From Leifsonia sp. Leaf264 (lineage in GTDB: Bacteria; Actinomycetota; Actinomycetes; Actinomycetales; Microbacteriaceae), in the NCBI RefSeq assembly GCF_001422325.1, contig NZ_LMMR01000001.1, forward strand, positions 1,047,887-1,090,986: a stretch of 43,100 nt of DNA, in the 5' to 3' direction. The translations under genes and the position numbers were made by a program. Under the pieces are notes generated by a model, which saw only the letters and a list, made by a program, of their open reading frames with translations, was not told the DNA's origin and did no database searches. Shown one piece after another: positions 16,508 to 24,780 of the stretch. Position 1 is the first letter of the stretch. Every line of letters begins with the position of its first letter.

Positions 16508-17308
16508 TCACTCGTCTTCGTCGGCGTCCGATTCGTCGTCGGACTCGTCTTCCTCGTCGTCGTCTGAGTCGTCTTCGGACTCGTCATCGTCTTCGGACTC
16601 GTCGTCGTCTTCGGACTCGTCGTCGTCTTCGTCGGACTCGTCATCGTGCTCGTCGTCGTCGTGCTCGTCGTCATCGGACTCGGCACGGTCGTCGCCGAAG
16701 ACGTCGACGTCGAGGTCGTCGTCGAAGTCCTCGTCGTCCTCGTCGAGGTCTCCGTCATCGTCACCCTCGGCCGCAGCCTCTGCAGCCGCCGCGGCTACGG
16801 CTTCCTGAGCGGCACGGTAGTCGGCCAGTCGATCCGACCACGGCACCCAGTCCGGCGCGAGCAGCGCGCGCTCACCGGGCATGAGCTCGGCCTCGAGCAC
16901 AGTCGGCTCCGCACCCTCGACGCGTCCCAGCGTCACGGTCCAGTGCCAGCCGGGATAACCGGCCAGACGGGTCTCGAACAGCAGCGAGAGGGCGTGCTCC
17001 CCCTCGACGATGTGACCGGCTGGCTCGCCGATGGTCTCCTCAGGAGTGATCTCGGCGAGCGCCGTGCGCGCGAGCGCCACTGCGGCGAGCAGCACGTCGT
17101 CGGCGACGAGCGGCGCCACCGGCTCGACCGGCGCGGTGTCATCAGCGGCCTCAGCCTGGTCGGCGGCGGCATCCGTCACCGGCTCGGAACCGGCAGCGGC
17201 ATCCGTGCGTGAGTCGTCGGCAGCGGCATCCGTCGCCGACTCGCCCTCGACGACGACCTCGTCCTCGCGGGCGAGCTCGGCGTCGGTCGTTCCGTCGGAA
17301 TCAGACAT
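16508..17308 (-). CDS. DUF3027 protein with a long acidic tail
   Basis: 266 aa. An Asp/Ala-rich N-terminus of about 65 residues precedes the conserved DUF3027 core (about residues 66-180: DDVLLAAVALARTALAEI, HALSLLFETRLAGYPGWHWTV, LLAPDWVPWSDRLADYR). The core ends and about 80 residues of almost pure Asp/Glu/Ser follow, built from repeats of the type E-D-D-D-E-S. The tail is encoded by in-frame tandem repeats on the DNA (about 16555-16680). Function of DUF3027 is unknown. The start overlaps the end of the cold shock-domain gene by 8 bp, so the two are translationally coupled. The acidic tail might mimic nucleic acid or bind basic proteins or cations; that is speculation. Confidence 0.9.
   Translation of the reverse strand: MSDSDGTTDAELAREDEVVVEGESATDAAADDSRTDAAAGSEPVTDAAADQAEAADDTAPVEPVAPLVADDVLLAAVALARTALAEITPEETIGEPAGHIVEGEHALSLLFETRLAGYPGWHWTVTLGRVEGAEPTVLEAELMPGERALLAPDWVPWSDRLADYRAAQEAVAAAAAEAAAEGDDDGDLDEDDEDFDDDLDVDVFGDDRAESDDDEHDDDEHDDESDEDDDESEDDDESEDDDESEDDSDDDEEDESDDESDADEDE
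16555..16680. repeat. Tandem repeats coding an Asp/Glu/Ser tract
   Basis: Three near-identical 18-bp units built on GTCTTCGGACTCGTC, followed by shorter TCGTCG repeats, fill this stretch. Read on the minus strand they give repeated E-D-D-D-E-S. Length is probably variable between strains through slippage. Confidence 0.8.
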
Positions 17309-17681
17309 CCAGCTCGTCAGCCACCTTGCGCAGCATCGCAGCGGTCGTGCGGGTCTTCGCGTTGTCGGGGTAGTGGCCGCGACGCAGGTCTCCGCCGAGA
17401 GTGTCGAGGTACTTCACGAGGTCCTCGAGCAGGATCGCCATCTCGTGAGCCGGCTTGCGGTTCATCTTGGCGAGGCTCGGCGGAGTGTCGAGCACCCGCA
17501 CGGAGAGGGCCTGCGGGCCGCGCTTGCCTTCGGCGATGCCGAACTCGAGGCGGCTGCCCGCCTTGACGACAGCGCCGGCGGGCAGGGCTGACGCCGGGAG
17601 GTGGACCTGCTGTCCGTCATCGGCGCTGATGAAGCCGAATCCCTTGTCGTCGTCGTAGAACTTGACCTTGCCGGTGGGCAT
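17301..17681 (-). CDS. Cold shock-domain protein with C-terminal extension
   Basis: 126 aa, about twice the size of CspA. Residues 1-65 are a cold shock domain (TGKVKFYDDDKGFGFISADD contains the RNP1-like KGFGFI; VHLPASAL replaces the usual [11 protein letters not shown]2). The remaining 60 residues (NRKPAHEMAILLEDLVKYLD, then AAMLRKVADELDV) form a helical extension. The divergence of RNP2 suggests weaker or different RNA binding from CspA. It overlaps the DUF3027 start by 8 bp, and this pair is conserved in related Actinobacteria as far as I recall. Confidence 0.9.
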   Translation of the reverse strand: MPTGKVKFYDDDKGFGFISADDGQQVHLPASALPAGAVVKAGSRLEFGIAEGKRGPQALSVRVLDTPPSLAKMNRKPAHEMAILLEDLVKYLDTLGGDLRRGHYPDNAKTRTTAAMLRKVADELDV

Positions 17682-17855
17682 ACTGAACCTCGATTAGTGT
17701 GCGGGCGCGCCGAATCGCGACGCAGTCCTCCTCCTAGTTTAGAGGGGTGACGGATGCCGCGCGCCGAGCCGGCGGCATCCGCCCGCTGATCGTTCGTGCC
17801 CACCCCGTTCGGGGCGGCGCTGCCGCGCGAGGGCTCGGCACACCCGGAATGCTCG

Positions 17856-17868
17856 TATTGTTGTTCGG
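17856..17868 (+). promoter_or_regulatory. Leaderless promoter (-10 TATTGT)
   Basis: TATTGT at 17856-17861 lies 7 bases before the GTG start at 17869. No Shine-Dalgarno sequence is present, in line with the other leaderless starts here. Confidence 0.45.
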
Positions 17869-18135
17869 GTGACCTCTGAACCGACCGTCCCCGGCAAGCA
17901 CCGCCTGGAGCGCGCGCTCGCCTCGATGGCCGGAACGACCGTCGGCCTGGCCGTGCTCGCCATCGTCGCCCTGCTCATCGGCAGCGCCGCCGGGCTCGAC
18001 ATGAGCGGCGGCATCTGGGTCGTCGTGCTCGTCATCCCGCTCATCGCCCTGCCGATCGGGCTGCTGTTCATCATCGCCTTCATCATCGTGTCCGGCGTCA
18101 GACGCTCTCGAGAATCCTCGTCGAGGCAGAGCTGA
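17869..18135 (+). CDS. Small two-pass membrane protein
   Basis: 88 aa from a GTG. A basic N-terminus precedes two long hydrophobic helices (about residues 22-42 and 47-76, GIWVVVLVIPLIALPIGLLFIIAFIIV), and the tail is Arg/Ser-rich. This is typical of small conserved actinobacterial membrane proteins. It precedes the Helicase_C_3 protein by 13 bp on the same strand and may be co-transcribed. Function unknown. Confidence 0.75.
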   Translation: MTSEPTVPGKHRLERALASMAGTTVGLAVLAIVALLIGSAAGLDMSGGIWVVVLVIPLIALPIGLLFIIAFIIVSGVRRSRESSSRQS

Positions 18136-18148
18136 TTCGTTCCCTGCC

Positions 18149-20005
18149 ATGATCGCGCTGGCCGCCCTCGCACGATCGATGAGCGATGATGCTCTCGTCG
18201 AGGCGTTGCACGCGCGCGGCGTGCCGAGCACCGGCATGCGCGACCTGTTCGACCTGGCGGAGTGGCTGCTGACGCCGACATCGGTGCAGTCGGCCCTCGC
18301 CGACTTCGACCGCACCCATCTGGCGGTCCTGGGCGCGGCAGCCGCCATCGTCGCTGAGACCGATGCCGAGCCCGAGAGCACAGTGGCCTACGCCGCCGTC
18401 GCAGAACGGCTGTCGCAATCGCGCGTCGAGCCGATCGGAGCCGACGATGTGCGCACCGCCGCCCGGGATCTCGCCGCCGTGCTGCTCTGCCGGGCCGACG
18501 ACGACGGCATCGCCGTGTTCCGCGGCGTCGGTGAGCGACTTGCGGCGTGGCCGTCCGAGGGGCTTCCGTCACTCATGGAGCTTGCCGCCCCCTTCCCTCC
18601 GACACCGGTCGCCGATGGTGCCGCTGACACGCGCATGCTCGATGCCCTCGCCGCCGAGCGCTCCTTCTCGACAGTGGCAGCGATAGCCGAACTCGTGGCG
18701 GCCGTCGGCACCGAGCCGGCCCGCGAGCTGGGCAAGGGCGGCCTCTCGCTCCCCGATGCGAAACGGCTCGCGCTGGCCATGTCGATCCCCATCGAGCAGG
18801 TCGCCGGCCACCTGAGGGTGGCGGCTCGCGCCGGGCTCGTCGCACTGAACGTCACCGACTGGATGCAGACGGATGCCGGTGGCGACTGGTTGAACGGCTC
18901 CACCCCCGAGCGCTGGTCGGCCCTCGCCTCGGCCTGGTACGAGGCGATGCCCACCGACGTGCACGACATCCTGGCGAGCGCCCGGGTGCCGTGGGGTCCT
19001 GGCATCCGTGCGTACGTCGCGTGGCTCTATCCGGCGTCAGGGTCTGCCCTCGAGGCCCGCATCGACGAGTTCTCGGCCGATGCGGAGCTGCTCGGCATCA
19101 CTGCGGGCAGCACGCCCGGTCTCGTCGGAGCGCTCGTCCTCCGGGGTGAGCGGGCAGCTGCCGTCGCCGCCCTCGATGGCCTGTTGCCGCACGAGGTCGA
19201 CAAGGTCTACCTGCAGCACGACCTCACCGTCATCTCCCCCGGACCCCTGGCTCCACGCCTCGACGCCCGCCTGCGCACCCTCGCCGACGTGGAGAGCCGT
19301 GAGCTCGCGTCGAGCTACCGCGTGACGGCGGCATCGGTCGAACGGGCCCTCGCCGTCGGCGAGACCGCGGAGTCGATGCTCTCCTTCCTGGGCGAGATCT
19401 CGCTCACCGGGATGCCGCAGCCCCTGGGCTACCTGATCTCCGAGACGGCCGCCCGCTACGGTCGGGTGCGGGTCGGCGCGACCAACGGCGAGGACCAGTT
19501 CCGCAGCTACGTGCGCAGCGACGACGAGTCGCTCATCGGCCAGATCAGCGTCGACAAGACGTTGGGCGCCCTCGCACTGGTGCGCACGGGGCGACATCGG
19601 GTCGCCAGCCGCTTCGAGCCCAGCATCGTCTTCTGGGCGCTCAGCGACGCGCGCTACCCCGTCGCCGCCGAGAACGACAGCGAGCAGATCGTGCACATCG
19701 CCCGCCGTACCATCCGCCGCCCACCGCCCGCCGTCAAGCCCGATCCCCTCATCGATCTCGTCGTCCGGTTGCGGGCAGCGGATGCCGACATGGGCGAGAC
19801 CGGCCAGGCCTTCCTCGCCCGTCAGATCGAGGCGGCCATCCGGGAGAAGCGCACCCTGACCGTGAGCGTGCGGATGCCGGGCGGCACGGTCTCCGACTAC
19901 CTGCTCGAGCCCACCTCCGTGGCCAATGGACGGATGCGCGCCCGCGACCGCCGCGCTGACATCGAGCGCACCCTGCCGCTGTCGAGCATCGACGGGATCT
20001 CCTGA
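18149..20005 (+). CDS. Helicase-associated domain protein (Helicase_C_3 type)
   Basis: 618 aa. The first ~400 residues are helical, with winged-helix-like segments. A conserved block around VDKVYLQHDLTVISPGPLAPRLDARLRTLADVESRELASSYRVTAASVERAL is the hallmark of the XPB/Ssl2-associated Helicase_C_3 (PF13625) region. The C-terminal part (TGQAFLARQIEAAIREKRTLTVSVRMPGGTVSDYLLEPTSVANG) resembles a WYL/SH3-like fold. There is no Walker A, so it is not a helicase itself. The adjacent XPB helicase begins 77 bp later, and this pair is conserved in Actinobacteria, which suggests the two proteins act in the same DNA repair or transcription-coupled process. Confidence 0.88.
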   Translation: MIALAALARSMSDDALVEALHARGVPSTGMRDLFDLAEWLLTPTSVQSALADFDRTHLAVLGAAAAIVAETDAEPESTVAYAAVAERLSQSRVEPIGADDVRTAARDLAAVLLCRADDDGIAVFRGVGERLAAWPSEGLPSLMELAAPFPPTPVADGAADTRMLDALAAERSFSTVAAIAELVAAVGTEPARELGKGGLSLPDAKRLALAMSIPIEQVAGHLRVAARAGLVALNVTDWMQTDAGGDWLNGSTPERWSALASAWYEAMPTDVHDILASARVPWGPGIRAYVAWLYPASGSALEARIDEFSADAELLGITAGSTPGLVGALVLRGERAAAVAALDGLLPHEVDKVYLQHDLTVISPGPLAPRLDARLRTLADVESRELASSYRVTAASVERALAVGETAESMLSFLGEISLTGMPQPLGYLISETAARYGRVRVGATNGEDQFRSYVRSDDESLIGQISVDKTLGALALVRTGRHRVASRFEPSIVFWALSDARYPVAAENDSEQIVHIARRTIRRPPPAVKPDPLIDLVVRLRAADADMGETGQAFLARQIEAAIREKRTLTVSVRMPGGTVSDYLLEPTSVANGRMRARDRRADIERTLPLSSIDGIS

Positions 20006-20068
20006 CAGCGACCTCGGCGGGCGTCGTGGCACCCCCTCGCGGTACTCGGATGCCACAGCAAGCGACGC

Positions 20069-20082
20069 TAGGATTGACGGTT
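20069..20082 (+). promoter_or_regulatory. Leaderless promoter of the XPB gene (-10 TAGGAT)
   Basis: TAGGAT at 20069-20074 is followed by 8 bases and the ATG at 20083. This supports that ATG over upstream in-frame starts. Confidence 0.55.
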
Positions 20083-21732
20083 ATGTCAGACGGACCCCTG
20101 ATCGTCCAGAGCGATCGCACAGTGCTCCTCGAAGTGGCGCATCCGCTCGCCGAGGATGCCCGCCACGACCTCGCCGTTTTCGCCGAGCTGGAGCGCGCTC
20201 CCGAGCACATCCACACCTATCGCATCACACGGCTGGGGTTGTGGAACGCCCGCGCGGCCGGGCATGAGGCATCCGACATGCTGGCGACGCTGGAGCGGTA
20301 CTCGAAGTTCCCGGTGCCGCAGACGGTGACGATCGACATCGCCGAGACCGTCGGCCGCTACGGCCGCCTGGTGATCGAGCGCAACGACGACGGCGAGCTC
20401 GTGCTCCGGTCGACGGATGAACCCGTGCTCACCGAGATCTCGCACGCCAAGCGCATAGCGCCGCTGCTCATCGGGCATCCGTCGTCGGACACCTACCTCA
20501 TCGAGCCGTGGGCGCGCGGCGCCCTGAAGCAGGAGCTGGTCAAGCTCGGCTGGCCGGCGGAGGACCTCGCCGGGTACACGCCGGGCACACCGCACGCCAT
20601 CGACCTCGCCGAAGACGGCTGGAGCCTGCGCGACTACCAGAAGAAGGCCGTCACCAACTTCTTCGACGGAGGGTCGGGTGTCGTTGTTCTTCCGTGCGGC
20701 GCCGGCAAGACCCTCGTCGGCGCCGGGGCCATGGCCACGGCGAAGACGAACACGCTGATCCTGGTGACGAACACCGTCTCGGCTCGGCAGTGGCGCGACG
20801 AGTTGCTGAAGCGCACCTCGCTCACCGAGGACGAGATCGGCGAGTACTCCGGCCAGATCAAGGAGGTGAAGCCCGTCACGATCGCGACGTACCAGATCCT
20901 CACCGCCAAGCGGAAGGGCGAGTACGCGCACCTGGCCCTGCTCGACGCCCTCGACTGGGGCCTCATCGTCTACGACGAGGTGCACCTGCTGCCGGCGCCG
21001 GTGTTCAAGCTGACAGCCGAACTGCAGGCCCGACGTCGTCTCGGCCTCACCGCCACGCTGGTGCGGGAGGACGGCCGCGAGGGCGACGTGTTCTCCCTCA
21101 TCGGACCGAAGCGCTTCGACGCTCCCTGGAAGGAGATCGAGGCCCAGGGCTTCATCTCCCCCGCGTCCTGCTACGAGGTGCGCATCGACCTGCCGCAGAG
21201 CGATCGACTCACCTATGCCGCCGCCGCGGACGACGAGCGCTATCGTCTCGCCGCGACGGCGCCCGCGAAGCTCGGCGTCGTGCGCCAGCTCGTGGCCCGG
21301 CATCCGGGCGAGCGCATCCTGGTGATCGGCCAGTACCTCGACCAGATCGACGAACTGGCCGAGGCGCTGAACGCTCCGAAGCTCACCGGGGCCACGCCCG
21401 TCGACGAGCGCGAGCGGCTGTACCAGGCGTTCCGAGAGGGCAGTGAGGAGGTGCTCGTCGTCTCCAAGGTGGCGAACTTCTCCGTCGACCTTCCCGAGGC
21501 GACAGTCGCCATCCAGGTGTCGGGATCGTTCGGCTCGCGTCAGGAGGAGGCCCAGCGCCTCGGACGCCTGCTGCGCCCCAAGGAGTCCGGACTCACCGCC
21601 AACTTCTACACTCTCGTGGCCCGCGACACCGTCGACCAGGACTTCGCGCAGAACCGCCAGCGGTTCCTCGCGGAGCAGGGCTACAGCTACACGATCCTCG
21701 ATGCGCATGCTCTGGACGCGGTGGCGGCCTGA
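20083..21732 (+). CDS. XPB-type DNA repair helicase
   Basis: 549 aa, the usual bacterial XPB length. The start MSDGPLIVQSD is supported by the -10 box just upstream. The N-terminal ~130 residues are the XPB damage-recognition-like domain. Helicase domain 1 has LRDYQKKAV (Q motif), Walker A L-P-C-G-A-G-K-T (Lys209), DEVH at residues 298-301 and LTATLVREDGRE, including the R-E-D motif specific to XPB. Domain 2 holds GERILVIGQYLDQIDELAEAL and the arginine-finger motif QEEAQRLGRLLRPK. It is a 3'-5' ATP-dependent DNA helicase of superfamily 2. The upstream Helicase_C_3 protein is its likely partner. Confidence 0.95.
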   Translation: MSDGPLIVQSDRTVLLEVAHPLAEDARHDLAVFAELERAPEHIHTYRITRLGLWNARAAGHEASDMLATLERYSKFPVPQTVTIDIAETVGRYGRLVIERNDDGELVLRSTDEPVLTEISHAKRIAPLLIGHPSSDTYLIEPWARGALKQELVKLGWPAEDLAGYTPGTPHAIDLAEDGWSLRDYQKKAVTNFFDGGSGVVVLPCGAGKTLVGAGAMATAKTNTLILVTNTVSARQWRDELLKRTSLTEDEIGEYSGQIKEVKPVTIATYQILTAKRKGEYAHLALLDALDWGLIVYDEVHLLPAPVFKLTAELQARRRLGLTATLVREDGREGDVFSLIGPKRFDAPWKEIEAQGFISPASCYEVRIDLPQSDRLTYAAAADDERYRLAATAPAKLGVVRQLVARHPGERILVIGQYLDQIDELAEALNAPKLTGATPVDERERLYQAFREGSEEVLVVSKVANFSVDLPEATVAIQVSGSFGSRQEEAQRLGRLLRPKESGLTANFYTLVARDTVDQDFAQNRQRFLAEQGYSYTILDAHALDAVAA

Positions 21733-21768
21733 CGCCGGCGCCCGCCGACCACCTGCCCGCGCCGTCGC

Positions 21769-22449
21769 CTACCCGACGAGAGCGTCGCGCCCGTACCTCA
21801 GGAACAGCAGGCGCTCCCCCTGCAGTGCGTGCAGGAGCCGCATCCGTCGCAGCTGCTCCGAGGCACCGCTCAGGATGCGCCCGGCGTCTCCGCCTACCAG
21901 TACCGGGCTGAGGCTCAGGCACAGCTCGTCGACGAGGTCGGCGTTCACCAGCTCGCCGAACAGGTGCGGTCCGCCCTCGGAGAGCACCTGCGGGTGGCCG
22001 CGTTCGGCGAGCGCCGCCGTCGCCGCAGTCAGGTCGACGGCGTCGTCGCCGAGCACCAGCACCTCGGCGACGGCTGAGAGGGCTTCGCGCCGATCGACCG
22101 GCGATCCGGCGTGGGTGATCACGTAGCGGGCTGCATCGGTCGCGGTGAACACCGGATGCCGCGCATCGATGTCGAGTGAACCGGAGACCACGGCCAGCGG
22201 CATCCGCACGCCGCCATAGCCCTCGGCGCGCACCGTTCCCGCGCCCACGAGCAGAACGTCCGCGGCCCCGCGGAGCACCTGCATGACCCGCTGATCCTCG
22301 TCGTCGCCCAGTCCTCCGCTGCGGCCGTCGACTGTCGCCGCCCCGTCGAGGGAGACGACGAAGTTCATCCGCACCCGCGGCGTCCCCCTGTCGGGAAGCG
22401 CGTAGGCGGCGGCGAGGGTGTCGTGGTCCAACCCAGCCGCGTCAGCCAT
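21769..22449 (-). CDS. RibD C-terminal-domain reductase (pyrimidine reductase/DHFR-like)
   Basis: 226 aa from the ATG at 22449 (MADAAGLDHD), which overlaps the folP-like stop by 8 bp. It contains only the reductase half of RibD: VRMNFVVSLDGAATVDGRSGGLG, VLLVGAGTVRAEGYG, VLSEGGPHLFGELV and VDELCLSLSPVLVGG, the NADPH-binding fold shared with DHFR. The deaminase half is missing, so it is not a complete riboflavin enzyme. A similar stand-alone protein of Mycobacterium tuberculosis (Rv2671) has been reported to have dihydrofolate reductase activity. Being in an operon with a dihydropteroate-synthase-like gene fits a folate-related role; that is inference. Confidence 0.88.
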   Translation of the reverse strand: MADAAGLDHDTLAAAYALPDRGTPRVRMNFVVSLDGAATVDGRSGGLGDDEDQRVMQVLRGAADVLLVGAGTVRAEGYGGVRMPLAVVSGSLDIDARHPVFTATDAARYVITHAGSPVDRREALSAVAEVLVLGDDAVDLTAATAALAERGHPQVLSEGGPHLFGELVNADLVDELCLSLSPVLVGGDAGRILSGASEQLRRMRLLHALQGERLLFLRYGRDALVG

Positions 22450-23371
22450 GCCGGGTCTCCCGCACCTCATCAGCCGCCATGTTGTGCCGCAGCACCGCGG
22501 GCTCCCGCCATCCGGCGATGGTCTCGATCATCCGCATGGCGTCCACCGTCTGACGCACGTTGTGCACCCGAACGATGCGTGCGCCCTGCAGCACGCAGTA
22601 CACGGCGGCGGCGATGGACCCCTCCACCCTGTCGCCACGGTCGCGGGCGATCGACTCCCCGATGAAGTCCTTGTTCGACAGGGCGACGAGGGTCGGATGC
22701 CCGAGCGCGGTGATCTCCGAGAGCCGGCGCGTGAGCTCGAGCGAGTGCACCGTGTTCTTGTTGAGGTCGTGGCCGGGGTCGACGACGATGCGCTCCGCCG
22801 GCACCCCGGCCTGGAGCGCCCTGTCGACCCGCGACCGCAGGAAGTCGACGACCTCCGTCACGACGTCGCCGTAGCGGGGCGCCGGGTAAGCCGTGCGCGG
22901 CTCGGCGAGGCTGTGCGTGACGACGATGGTCGCGTCGCTGGCGGCGACGACCTCGGCCATGCGGGGGTCGTGGATGCCGGTGGTGTCGTTGATGACGTGG
23001 GCGCCGGCGGCGATGGCCGCCTCGGCGACAGCCGCGTGGAAGGTGTCGACCGAAATGACGGCCCCCGACCCCCGCAGGGCCTCGATGACCGGCACCACCC
23101 GGGCGATCTCCTCCTCGACCGGGATCGGCGGCCCCGGAGCGAACTTCGCCCCGCCCACGTCCACCCAGTCGGCTCCGTCGGCGAGAGCCCGGTGAGCTGC
23201 CGCGACAGCCGCGTCGAGGGCGAAGGTCGAGCCCTTGTCGTAGAACGAGTCCGGCGTGCGGTTGACGATGGCCATCACGGCCACCTGCCGCGAGAAGTCG
23301 AAGGTGCGCGGGCCGATCCGCCGGATCGGCTGGATGCTCGGGCCCGGGGCCGATGCCCTGGACGCGCTCAC
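22442..23371 (-). CDS. folP2: Dihydropteroate synthase paralogue (FolP2-like)
   Basis: 309 aa. The TIM-barrel motifs are present: VAVMAIVNRTPDSFYDKG, ISVDTFHAAVAEAA, VINDTTGIHDPRM and IARVHN-like IVRVHNVR at the end. However the pterin loop reads VDPGHDLNKNT and is followed by LVALSNKDFIGES, as in mycobacterial FolP2 (Rv1207-like), not the canonical DPGIGFAKT of FolP1. Mycobacterial FolP2 has been reported to lack normal DHPS activity, so the real substrate here is uncertain. It overlaps the oxidoreductase gene by 4 bp (ATGA) and the RibD-like gene by 8 bp; the three form one operon. Confidence 0.85.
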   Translation of the reverse strand: MSASRASAPGPSIQPIRRIGPRTFDFSRQVAVMAIVNRTPDSFYDKGSTFALDAAVAAAHRALADGADWVDVGGAKFAPGPPIPVEEEIARVVPVIEALRGSGAVISVDTFHAAVAEAAIAAGAHVINDTTGIHDPRMAEVVAASDATIVVTHSLAEPRTAYPAPRYGDVVTEVVDFLRSRVDRALQAGVPAERIVVDPGHDLNKNTVHSLELTRRLSEITALGHPTLVALSNKDFIGESIARDRGDRVEGSIAAAVYCVLQGARIVRVHNVRQTVDAMRMIETIAGWREPAVLRHNMAADEVRETRHG

Positions 23372-24612
23372 GCGGGCAGGAGGGAGTCGAGGGCCACGTC
23401 GGGGTCCGCCAGCGCGACCGGATCGACCCGCACCCCGGCACGGATGAGCTTCTGCACGTGCTCGTTGACGTCCCAGACGTTCACGTTCATGCCGGCGACC
23501 ACGTGGCGGTCCCGCAGCCAGAACGCCACGAACTCGCGCCGGGCCAGGTCGCCGCGCACCACCAGCTCGCCGCCTGCCGCGAGGGAGCCGTACCCCGAGT
23601 ACTCCATGCCGAGGTCGAACTGGTCGGTGAAGAAGTAGGGGATCTCGTCGTACTCGATGTCGGCTCCGGCCAGCGCCCGACCCGCAGCCGCCCCCTGCGA
23701 GCCCGCGTTGGCCCAGTGCTCGACGCGCAGTCGCCTGCCGAGAACGGGATGGTAGGCATTGGCGACGTCGCCCGCCGCGAACACGTCGGGCGCGCTCGTG
23801 CGGAGGCCGGCATCCGTCACGATCCCGTCGTCCACGGTGATCCCGGATGCCGCGGCCAGGGTCGTGTTCGGGGTCGCGCCGATGCCGACGACCACGAGGT
23901 CGGCATCGAGCTCCTCGCCCGAGCCCAGCACGACGCCGGTCACGTGTCCCGAGCCGTGCCCGGGGCCGCGGATGGCGCTCACGGCCGACTCCATGCGCAG
24001 GTCGACGCCGTTGTCACGGTGCAGCCCGGCGAAGACCTCGCCCATCACGGGGCCGATCGCCGACGCAAGGGGAACGGCACCGTGGCCGATGACCGTCACG
24101 GTGTTCCCATAGGTCGTGGCGGCGGCGGCCACCTCGAGTCCGATCCATCCGGAACCGATCACGACGACGCGTCGGCCGCCTCGGGCGAGCGCCGTGCGCA
24201 GCACCGTGGAGTCGTGCAGGGTGCGCAGCGTGTACACACCCGTGAGTGCCGCTCCCGGGCCTGTGAACGCTCGGGGGGAGGCACCGGTCGCGAGGAGGAG
24301 CCTGTCGTAGGCGATGCTCTCGTCGCCGACGCTCACCGTGTGGCCGACGGTGTCGAGTGCGGTCGCCTCCACCCCTGTGCGCAGATCGATGTGGTGGGCC
24401 GCGTACCAGGCGGCATCCAAGGGGATCGTCGCGGCGGCGTCGTCGCTGCCGAGCAGGTAGCCCTTCGACAGTGGCGGACGCTCGTAGGGCGGCCGCGCCT
24501 CCCCGGCGACTACCGTGACCTCGCCGTCGAAGCCCTCGCTGCGCACGCTCTCGGCAGCTCGCGCCGCCGCGAGCCCGCCTCCGACGATGACGATCCGTTG
24601 CTGAACGCTCAT
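23368..24612 (-). CDS. FAD-dependent NAD(P)H oxidoreductase (ferredoxin reductase-like)
   Basis: 414 aa. An N-terminal dinucleotide fold for FAD (RIVIVGGGLAAARAAESVR) is followed by PPYERPPLSKGYL, the typical ferredoxin/rubredoxin reductase loop. A second fold for NAD(P)H is RRVVVIGSGWIGLEVAAAA, and the FAD-binding DVFAAGDVAN motif follows. The C-terminus (YFFTDQFDLGMEYSGYG) is the reductase C-domain (reductase_C). It passes electrons from NAD(P)H to a ferredoxin or monooxygenase system, but no ferredoxin or P450 gene is nearby. First gene of the operon with the folP-like and RibD-like genes (4-bp overlap). Confidence 0.92.
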   Translation of the reverse strand: MSVQQRIVIVGGGLAAARAAESVRSEGFDGEVTVVAGEARPPYERPPLSKGYLLGSDDAAATIPLDAAWYAAHHIDLRTGVEATALDTVGHTVSVGDESIAYDRLLLATGASPRAFTGPGAALTGVYTLRTLHDSTVLRTALARGGRRVVVIGSGWIGLEVAAAATTYGNTVTVIGHGAVPLASAIGPVMGEVFAGLHRDNGVDLRMESAVSAIRGPGHGSGHVTGVVLGSGEELDADLVVVGIGATPNTTLAAASGITVDDGIVTDAGLRTSAPDVFAAGDVANAYHPVLGRRLRVEHWANAGSQGAAAGRALAGADIEYDEIPYFFTDQFDLGMEYSGYGSLAAGGELVVRGDLARREFVAFWLRDRHVVAGMNVNVWDVNEHVQKLIRAGVRVDPVALADPDVALDSLLPA

Positions 24613-24780
24613 ACCGCCGAGTCTTCCATGCCGGTCGCATGACCGCCCAGCACCGTCGCAGATGGTCGCCGGACTCCCAGCACGCCCGTCACCGGCCTCC
24701 GAGACGGGGCATAGTGTTCACCCGACTCGCCTCCATTCGATTCTCAGGCAGGTTTCAGGAAACGCGCAGATACTGGAGCC

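Noticed and set aside
16555-16680. Possible CRISPR-like or regulatory repeat
   Set aside because: Units are short, contiguous and in frame, coding the acidic tail; there are no spacers.
20086-21708. Long open frame (540 codons) antisense to the XPB helicase
   Set aside because: It is a mirror frame of a high-GC gene with skewed composition; the XPB product has all helicase motifs.
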